This document shows positions 1 to 5,493 of a DNA stretch of 11,062 nucleotides, one piece after another. The notes under the pieces are model-generated. The model saw only the letters and a program-made list of their open reading frames with translations, had not been told where the DNA came from and did no database searches. The stretch comes from Opitutaceae bacterium. GTDB taxonomy: Bacteria; Verrucomicrobiota; Verrucomicrobiia; Opitutales; Opitutaceae. Numbering within the stretch: position 1 is the first letter of the stretch; each line of letters begins with the position of its first letter. Location of the stretch: positions 1 through 11,062 of the forward strand of contig JAITDF010000082.1 in assembly GCA_031282705.1 (NCBI GenBank). Direction: 5' to 3'. The translations under genes were made by a program, and so were the position numbers.

Positions 1-103
1 TGGCCAGGCGCGCGAGGTGTATGAGCTGATCCTGGGCAAGGAGCTGCCCGGCGCGTCGCTCGCGCGGGAGCGCATCACCCGCGCCGCGCCGCCGCGCCCG
101 TGA
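1..103 (+). CDS. 3' end of an unidentified plus-strand gene (partial)
   Basis: An open frame enters from the left edge (first whole codon at 2-4) and ends at TGA 101-103, leaving a 33-residue tail that includes REVYELILGKELPGASLARE and ends in AAPPRP. 32 of the 33 sense codons end in G or C, which is typical of real coding sequence in a high-GC genome and supports this frame. The tail looks like a C-terminal helix followed by an Ala/Pro-rich end; no family is recognisable from so little. It is convergent with the minus-strand cluster and so probably a separate transcription unit. Its codon use is much more GC-biased than that of the neighbouring symporter gene (20 of its first 33 codons end in G or C). 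Confidence 0.55.
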   Translation, partial: GQAREVYELILGKELPGASLARERITRAAPPRP

Positions 104-105
104 GC

Positions 106-119
106 GCCGCGCGCGCGGC
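106..119 (+). terminator. GC hairpin just after plus-strand stop, possible weak terminator
   Basis: These 14 bases are perfectly self-complementary and can fold as a 5-bp stem (GCCGC/GCGGC) with a GCGC loop. They lie 2 nt after the TGA of the plus-strand gene and are followed by ATTATTA rather than a clean T run. The position suits an intrinsic terminator, but the stem is short and the tail is poor. It may be simple GC alternation. Confidence 0.3.
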
Positions 120-126
120 ATTATTA

Positions 127-162
127 GCCGCGAAGGCCGCGAAAGATGCGAAGGCCGGAAAA
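127..162 (+). repeat. Short 9-nt tandem repeat with GCGAA core
   Basis: Four consecutive 9-mers share one register: GCCGCGAAG (127-135), GCCGCGAAA (136-144), GATGCGAAG (145-153) and a degenerate GCCGGAAAA (154-162). The first three keep the core GCGAA at the same phase. The array lies entirely in the intergenic junction. Similar GCGAAG-type intergenic strings occur in Verrucomicrobiota genomes as I remember them, but that could not be checked here. No coding role is likely. Confidence 0.6.
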
Positions 163-274
163 ATAAAAAACGGTGCAGGAGGTTCACGTGCGCCAGCCTG
201 ATTTTCTCCTCCATCACTACGCGGACGACAATGCCGCCGGCGCGGCGAGGGTCGGCGGCGAGGACGGATGTGGC

Positions 275-292
275 ATGGCGGTCCGCCGCCAT
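275..292. terminator. Hairpin abutting the symporter stop codon
   Basis: The arms ATGGCGG (275-281) and CCGCCAT (286-292) are perfect reverse complements around a TCCG loop. On the minus strand the stem starts 1 nt after the symporter's TAA (294-296) but has no T run behind it. On the plus strand it is followed by TTTATT (293-298). It therefore looks more like a terminator for plus-strand transcription, or a 3'-end stabilising stem for the minus-strand operon. The 7-bp stem is modest. Confidence 0.4.
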
Positions 293-293
293 T

Positions 294-1862
294 TTATTCC
301 AGCGCATTCCTGCTTTGATCCCAGACTGTCAGGTTGGCGAGATCGCGCGGGCGCGGCTTCACCACCAGCGACACCAGCACGGCCACCGCCAGGGCCAGCA
401 GGTTCCCGAAAATCGAAACATAATACGATGGCATGCCAATGCGCCATGCCTCCGGGATTCTCCCGCTGTTTCCCAGCATGATCCAGAACATGAACACCAG
501 CGCGGCAAGCACCCCGGACCAGATGGCGGGAGTGTCGATGCGTCGGATGAACATCCCGGCAATGAACACCGACGGGATGCCGATTGTGATCACCACCCCG
601 GCCGTGAGCATGAAATCAGTGAGCGTGAGCATGCTGCAATTATAGATAAGCAACGCGCCCGCAATCATGGAAAGCGCCATGCCAAGGGAAAAAACCTTCC
701 CGAGAAACAGCCGGCGCGAATCGCCGGCCCTCCTGTTTATGTATTTTTTGTATATATCGTCAACGACCACCATGCCTGACACGTTTATACACGCACTCAG
801 TGTTGACATGCCCGCGGCGAAGGCGCCCGCAATCACCAGCCCGGCCAGCCCGGACGGCAGATAGTTCATGATGAAATGCGGCAAAATCAGCTCCGCCTTG
901 CGCACTCCGGACAGTATGCCCGAAGCCGCCGGATCGGGGTGGTGCAGGAAGAATACAAACAGGCAGATGCCGGTGAATTGGAACAGGCCCCAGACCGGCA
1001 GGCATCCGAATCCGAGAATATACATTGACTTTCGCGCCTCGCCCGCGGTCTTCGTGGTGCACCATCGCTGCACGGTGGACTGGTCAAATTGAAGATTCAA
1101 ATACTGCATGCACCCCACCAGGAACAGCATGAAGACGGTCTTCTCGCTGAATCCACCAAACCATTTTGTGGGGGCCAGTGCGCCCGTCCCGTCGAGATCA
1201 TAAAAGGAAAACTTATGATGGATGATTGCATCTGAAAAAATGCCGGCAATTCCATCCGGCGTGTGCATCATGGCATGCACCACGCACGCAAGGCCGCCGG
1301 CCAGAAGCACAAATGTCTGCGCGACATCCGTCCAGATCACGGCCTTGATGCCGCCCTTGACCGTATAAAGCGCCGTCACGCCGACGATCAGCAGGAGCGA
1401 ATGGGCAAAGCCCCATCCCGTGACCTCCCCCACCAGCAGCGACAACAAATAAGCAATCATGCTGGTTCGCAGCAGCTGGGTGACAATAAACACAACCGAC
1501 GCATAGGCGGAGATCGATCCCCCGAAGCGCAATGCCAGATAATGATAGGCGGAAGTCACCGTGCCGCGCCGGAAAAAGGGGATGAACAGCCAGGCGGCGA
1601 GCAGAACGACCACGGGAAACGCAAAATTTGGCACAAAGCGCAGCCAGGCGGTCTTGAACGCGTCCGCCGGAGTGGCAAGAAACGTGGAAGAGCTTATGAC
1701 CGATCCGATAAAACTAATTCCAATCACAAGCCCGGAAAAGGACTTCCCCGCCAGAAAATAGTGTTCGGTGGACCGGTTTTTCCGTCCGGCATACAAGCCA
1801 ATGGCGATCTGGCTGAGGAAATAAAGGACGAGGACAAGAATATCTGCCGTGCCAAGATTCAT
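294..1862 (-). CDS. Sodium:solute symporter (SSS family)
   Basis: This 522-residue inner-membrane protein is full length for the solute:sodium symporter (SLC5-like) family, which uses the inward Na+ gradient to import sugars, organic acids, amino acids or sialic acids. It shows about 13 hydrophobic segments. Family landmarks are the N-terminal EHYFLAGKS loop after TM1 (33-41), the GGIKAVIWTDVAQ signature (170-182), the QFDQSTVQRW loop (258-267), and AAGMSTLSACIN (349-360) followed by DDIYKKY (368-374). The Ser-Thr pair in GMSTLS aligns with the Na2-site serines of vSGLT TM8. The ATG at 1862 fits the family N-terminus, although no Shine-Dalgarno sequence precedes it. It is the last gene of the cluster, 84 nt after the autotransporter. 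The substrate cannot be read from sequence; context suggests a product released by the upstream secreted protein. Confidence 0.95.
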   Translation of the reverse strand: MNLGTADILVLVLYFLSQIAIGLYAGRKNRSTEHYFLAGKSFSGLVIGISFIGSVISSSTFLATPADAFKTAWLRFVPNFAFPVVVLLAAWLFIPFFRRGTVTSAYHYLALRFGGSISAYASVVFIVTQLLRTSMIAYLLSLLVGEVTGWGFAHSLLLIVGVTALYTVKGGIKAVIWTDVAQTFVLLAGGLACVVHAMMHTPDGIAGIFSDAIIHHKFSFYDLDGTGALAPTKWFGGFSEKTVFMLFLVGCMQYLNLQFDQSTVQRWCTTKTAGEARKSMYILGFGCLPVWGLFQFTGICLFVFFLHHPDPAASGILSGVRKAELILPHFIMNYLPSGLAGLVIAGAFAAGMSTLSACINVSGMVVVDDIYKKYINRRAGDSRRLFLGKVFSLGMALSMIAGALLIYNCSMLTLTDFMLTAGVVITIGIPSVFIAGMFIRRIDTPAIWSGVLAALVFMFWIMLGNSGRIPEAWRIGMPSYYVSIFGNLLALAVAVLVSLVVKPRPRDLANLTVWDQSRNALE

Positions 1863-1946
1863 GGGGAGAGAAGCGTGCGGGGATGGTGTTTATGGATTTC
1901 CAGTTGCGGGGCAGGTCTTCATCTTCATTTTTTTAAAAGCGTTGGA
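1863..1946 (-). other. 84-nt spacer between autotransporter and symporter genes
   Basis: This is the widest gap in the cluster. Read on the minus strand it starts with an AT-rich run (TTTTAAAAAAA), then holds a 12-codon ATG-to-TAA reading frame at 1928-1890, in frame with but closed before the symporter start. There is no hairpin with a T run, so no terminator is evident after the autotransporter, and read-through into the symporter is likely. No confident -35/-10 pair was seen. Confidence 0.5.
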
Positions 1947-4900
1947 TTACCAATTTACCCGGATGCCGGCGGCAATCGCACCGGAGTCTATATTGTCGCC
2001 CGTTTGCCAGGAACCGTTGATATAGAACCGCGAGCAGCCGCACCGGCAGAGCCGGAGCTGCAGGCCGGCATCGAACATCCCCGTCGTGCCGCGCAGGTTT
2101 TCCGTCCCGGTGTTGCCCAAGACCGTGGTTTTGTCGTCGGCTTGGGAGATGTGCGCCACGCTGGCACGCAAATACGCATGGCCCAAATTGCCGGCGGGCA
2201 GTTCGAACTTCACGCCCGCGCGGAAACGCCAGGCCGCCGCCAAGTCGAACTGATAGGTGATGTCCTGCAAGTCCCGCGTGTCTTTTATGTTTTGATAAAA
2301 CACATCCCCCTGCAATTGGGGAACCAGGCGGAACCGCCCGGAGAACTCCAGATTCCGCCCGATTTCCAAGGTCGCGGCGGCACCCATCCCGTCCGCGTTA
2401 AAACGGTTGTCCACCGAGGCCAGCGCGTAATCGGCCTTCATCGCCTTGAGCAGAAGGGAGGCGTAATTCCCCGTCCTCTCATAAGTCGCATAGGCGCCGA
2501 TGCCGTATATTTCCGCCGTCCCTGTGACACCGGGGAGCAGGTCCAAGTCGGAGTCGCAGTAATCAAACAGCAGTCCGGTCTGCCAGCGCGCATCGGGGGT
2601 TTTGAACGAGACCAAGTCCACCCCCATCTGGGCGGCCCGCGTGTTCACCTTCAAGTCGGTGTAGCCGGGCAGGCTCACCTTGTCGTTGCGATAAAGGAAG
2701 CGCGCCCAAGTCTCCCCGCGCACATCCCACGCCTCGGCAAATTCGCCCTGGCGTTGCAACAAGGTGTCCGTGGTCGCCAGCCAGGCCAGGCGGGTGGCGG
2801 TGCCGAAACCGCGCGCCACCGAGTAGCCGGCGTTGGCCAGCGTCCAAGTCTTCCGGCCCGCGCCGTCATCGACGGGTGTCAACTTGAACATATAAAAACC
2901 CGTGCCCGCCATCGAGCCGAGCTTGAAGGCGCCGTCATGCGTGCCGTCCGGCGCGGTGATCAATGCCAGCCCGCCATCGGGCGCCGCGGCGGGCGTGTTT
3001 GCGACATTGATGATGGTCACCGTGGTTGCGGTCGCCGGATCCACGGCCCCCGTGATGGCAAAGGCATCCCCGGTCGAGTCCGGGCCCTTGAGTTGCACAA
3101 GCATTCGCAAAACGCCGTCGCCGGAATAGCCGCTCGCGGAGAGGGTGACGGGCAGCGCTCGGGGGGAGTCCGGCTGTGTTGGCGAGGCGAAGCCGAAATC
3201 CACCATGCCGTTGTTTATAATCGTCCCGGTGTTTTGGGAATGCGAGCCGAGCGAAAAGGTGCCCGTCTTCATCACGCACACCCCGGGCAGGTTCTGAAAC
3301 ACCCCGGCCTTCCCCGCCTGGAAAGTTCCTTCATTGACCTCAACGCGCACGCCGATGTCTGCGGCGGCGATGAGCACGCCGGCGCCGGTTTTCACCAGCA
3401 CGCCGCCGCCCGTGACAGCATTTGCCAGCGTGCCGCTGACCGTGTCCGTTATATCAAATTGCACTGCTGATTCGCCGCCTATCGTGACAGGCCCCGATCC
3501 GAAAGCGCCGGGATGACGCGCGACCACCCGTCCGCCCGATCCGGAAATCACCGTGCCTCCCTCGTAGGCATTGCCATCGGCAAAAGTCACGGCGCCGGCG
3601 CCTTCATGCGCAAGCAATCCCGGCCCGGAAATCGGACCTCCGGAAAAATCATAATCCGCGCTCCCCGTGACTGTCATCCCGCCGATTGCGACACCGCCAC
3701 CAGCGATTATTATCGCACGCGTGGCATCTCCAGCGGCATCCGAAACACCGTCGAAAATAACGGTGTCTCCCCCGAAAAATTGATTTATCGGCTGCGTCGG
3801 GTCCCCGTCCAGCGTGCCATCCCAGTTTGCCGCCGCCTCGTCCCAAATTCCGCTTGCCCCCCCGTTCCAGCGCAACGTCGCGGCGCCCTTGTAGTCATAC
3901 GACACTTGCAGCAAATCTCCGTTGATTGCCAGTTCCGGGCTCACCAGGCGGGCGTTGGATGTCGCGATCTCCCCGTGCAAAGTCGCAATGAAATTGTCTT
4001 TTGCAAACGTGGTTTTTTCGCCGGTAAAAGACGACAGGTCGATGAGTGTCAGATTGGAGACCGCGCCGACCGCGACCGGGGTGATGTCAACCCGCACCTG
4101 GTCGAAAAAGAGGCTGCCATTGCCGGTTATATTCAGCCGGGTCGCGTCGGCACCTATATCAAATCCGATGATGCTGTCCTGCTGGAACTGGATGTCCGGG
4201 GCCATCAACGTTCCGGCCCCGGCTTCACCCTCAAGACGCAGGGTGCCGCCCGGCTCCAGCACAAACCGGTTTGCCGGGCCCGAAAGGGAAATCGCCGCCC
4301 CGCCGGAAAGCGCAGCCGCCGCCCCTGCCTTGACATTTATATAGGAACCGGCTCCGGTCAGGTTCACCATCCCGCCGGAGGACAGGGCAAAACGGCCTTC
4401 ATTAATATTAAATCTGCCCGTGGCGGCGATATTCGAAGTGCCGGACAATGACCAGAGTCCCGCGCCGGTTTTTGCAAATTCAATGGTAATGGCCTGGCCG
4501 CCCGTGTTCGCTCGCGCATATATCGGATCGCGCATGTCCAGCTTCCCCCCCGCGGCGGTTTCAACATCCACATGCATGGTCATGTCTGCGGCCCCCGTAA
4601 AGGCAAAAAACAGGGAATTGGCGGCGCCACCGATCGTGTTCCCCAAAATCAGGGAGGTTTTCCCGGAACTGGCACCCAGCACCGCCCGGGCCTGGTCCAT
4701 GAGATAAATCGTGCCGCCCGGAATGCTGGCATGATTGAGATTCCGGGTCGAATTATTATCAAGAATCTGGGCGTCTATTAAAGTGATCTTCGCCCCCGTT
4801 TGGAGATGCACCGCCGCCCCGGACCGCTGAGTCTGGTTTTCCCGGAAGACCGCGCCGGTGGCGTCCAGTGTGGCGGCGTTGCCGAGATACGCGCCCGCGC

Positions 4901-5438
4901 CGTAGGCGGTCGCGTTGTTGTTCCGGTAGAAAGTCACCCCGGCCGCGCTGAAAGTGACATTGTTCCCCAACAGCAAACCGGCGGAGGTGGTCCCGGTCGC
5001 GGTGAGGGTGAGATTCTGTCCGTTGGCAATTCCGCCCCCGGTCCTGTTATTCGGGACCGATAGGTTGTTCGCCAGGGTAACTGGGATTGCGATATCAAGT
5101 GTCACCGCGTCGCCGAAAGTGACGACACCGGTTCCCAAGGCATGGGCGTTGCCGACGGAAACCGTCCCGACATTGATGCCGGTCCCGCCTGAATAACTGT
5201 TGCTGCCGGAAAGATGCAGCGTGCCCAAGCCGGTTTTGGTGAGCGTGCCGGCGCCGGAGATGACGCCTGACAGGGTTCCCACATCCAGTCCCTCGACGGT
5301 GAAAAGCGTGTTTCCGGTGATGGTGATATCCGCCGCGATGTCGGGCGGGAGTGTGTATTGGCCCGGCGCGCGGACGCCCGCGCCCATCATGATCAACAAG
5401 GGCAGGGTATGGTTTATTAATTTTATCATAGTATTCAT
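1947..5438 (-). CDS. Autotransporter: beta-helical passenger plus C-terminal outer-membrane barrel
   Basis: About 1163 residues from ATG 5438. The N-terminus (NTMIKLINHTLPLLIMMGAG) resembles a short signal peptide. Residues about 55-110 form a classic autotransporter-associated beta-strand repeat (ISGAGTLTKTGLGTLHLSGS, then NSYSGGT). Residues 157-280 hold Chlamydia Pmp-like FxxN and GG[AT] motifs. A second repeat module (WNGGASGIWD, FSGGPISGPG, NAYEGGT) spans about 522-655. Residues about 870-1163 are a type V secretion barrel with alternating beta strands, ending in the aromatic IRVNW expected for Bam-dependent insertion. The barrel would anchor and display the passenger on the cell surface. 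The passenger has no recognisable catalytic domain. CRCGC at 1131-1135 is odd for an outer-membrane strand. ATG 5483 is an upstream in-frame alternative (1178 residues); neither start has a clear Shine-Dalgarno sequence. The gene follows the propeller gene closely, suggesting co-expression. Confidence 0.93.
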   Translation of the reverse strand: MNTMIKLINHTLPLLIMMGAGVRAPGQYTLPPDIAADITITGNTLFTVEGLDVGTLSGVISGAGTLTKTGLGTLHLSGSNSYSGGTGINVGTVSVGNAHALGTGVVTFGDAVTLDIAIPVTLANNLSVPNNRTGGGIANGQNLTLTATGTTSAGLLLGNNVTFSAAGVTFYRNNNATAYGAGAYLGNAATLDATGAVFRENQTQRSGAAVHLQTGAKITLIDAQILDNNSTRNLNHASIPGGTIYLMDQARAVLGASSGKTSLILGNTIGGAANSLFFAFTGAADMTMHVDVETAAGGKLDMRDPIYARANTGGQAITIEFAKTGAGLWSLSGTSNIAATGRFNINEGRFALSSGGMVNLTGAGSYINVKAGAAAALSGGAAISLSGPANRFVLEPGGTLRLEGEAGAGTLMAPDIQFQQDSIIGFDIGADATRLNITGNGSLFFDQVRVDITPVAVGAVSNLTLIDLSSFTGEKTTFAKDNFIATLHGEIATSNARLVSPELAINGDLLQVSYDYKGAATLRWNGGASGIWDEAAANWDGTLDGDPTQPINQFFGGDTVIFDGVSDAAGDATRAIIIAGGGVAIGGMTVTGSADYDFSGGPISGPGLLAHEGAGAVTFADGNAYEGGTVISGSGGRVVARHPGAFGSGPVTIGGESAVQFDITDTVSGTLANAVTGGGVLVKTGAGVLIAAADIGVRVEVNEGTFQAGKAGVFQNLPGVCVMKTGTFSLGSHSQNTGTIINNGMVDFGFASPTQPDSPRALPVTLSASGYSGDGVLRMLVQLKGPDSTGDAFAITGAVDPATATTVTIINVANTPAAAPDGGLALITAPDGTHDGAFKLGSMAGTGFYMFKLTPVDDGAGRKTWTLANAGYSVARGFGTATRLAWLATTDTLLQRQGEFAEAWDVRGETWARFLYRNDKVSLPGYTDLKVNTRAAQMGVDLVSFKTPDARWQTGLLFDYCDSDLDLLPGVTGTAEIYGIGAYATYERTGNYASLLLKAMKADYALASVDNRFNADGMGAAATLEIGRNLEFSGRFRLVPQLQGDVFYQNIKDTRDLQDITYQFDLAAAWRFRAGVKFELPAGNLGHAYLRASVAHISQADDKTTVLGNTGTENLRGTTGMFDAGLQLRLCRCGCSRFYINGSWQTGDNIDSGAIAAGIRVNW
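4599..4970 (-). repeat. Pmp-like FxxN / GG[AT] repeat block in autotransporter passenger
   Basis: This is a protein-level repeat within the autotransporter. From the ATG at 5438, FYRNN (170), FRENQ (198) and ILDNN (225) recur at 28- and 27-residue spacing, with a weaker LILGN near 263. Each is followed by a small-residue strand: YGAGAYL, SGAAVHL, PGGTIYL and GGAANSLFF. This is the layout of the chlamydial polymorphic membrane protein repeat, where FxxN and GGA[ILV] alternate along a beta-helix. The copies are degenerate, and generic beta-helix Asn ladders could produce part of the pattern. Confidence 0.5.
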
Positions 5439-5493
5439 AGGGATTATTTTTTGGATTGATATTGTCCAGGGAGAAACAGTCATGCGGCGGGGT

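Larger units (their letters stand above)
104..293. other. Non-coding junction between convergent genes
   Basis: This 190-base gap separates the stop of the partial plus-strand gene from the stop of the minus-strand symporter gene. No convincing coding frame was found in it. It holds a self-complementary GC-rich stretch just after the plus-strand stop, a 9-nt tandem repeat, an A-rich run at 159-170, and a hairpin next to the symporter stop. It is the likely termination zone for both transcription units. It is also where codon bias changes between the flank and the cluster. Confidence 0.7.

Noticed and set aside
171..213. Possible long-loop hairpin (GGAGG / CCTCC) next to the A-rich run, considered as a terminator for the minus strand
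   Set aside because: The arms are about 5 bp with a loop of about 25 nt, so the fold is not convincing.
1890..1928. 12-codon upstream reading frame (MKMKTCPATGNP) before the symporter
   Set aside because: It is short, has no Shine-Dalgarno sequence, and nothing shows translation or a regulatory structure. It may be chance.
1263..3470. 735-codon plus-strand open frame spanning the symporter, the spacer and the autotransporter barrel
   Set aside because: It is antisense to two well-supported genes. Its product is Arg/His/Gln-rich with no domain pattern, membrane segment or signal peptide, as expected of a shadow frame in GC-rich DNA.
3513..4451. 312-codon plus-strand open frame opposite the autotransporter passenger
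   Set aside because: It is Arg-rich and low in hydrophobic structure, antisense to the repeat-containing passenger, and has no recognisable motif.
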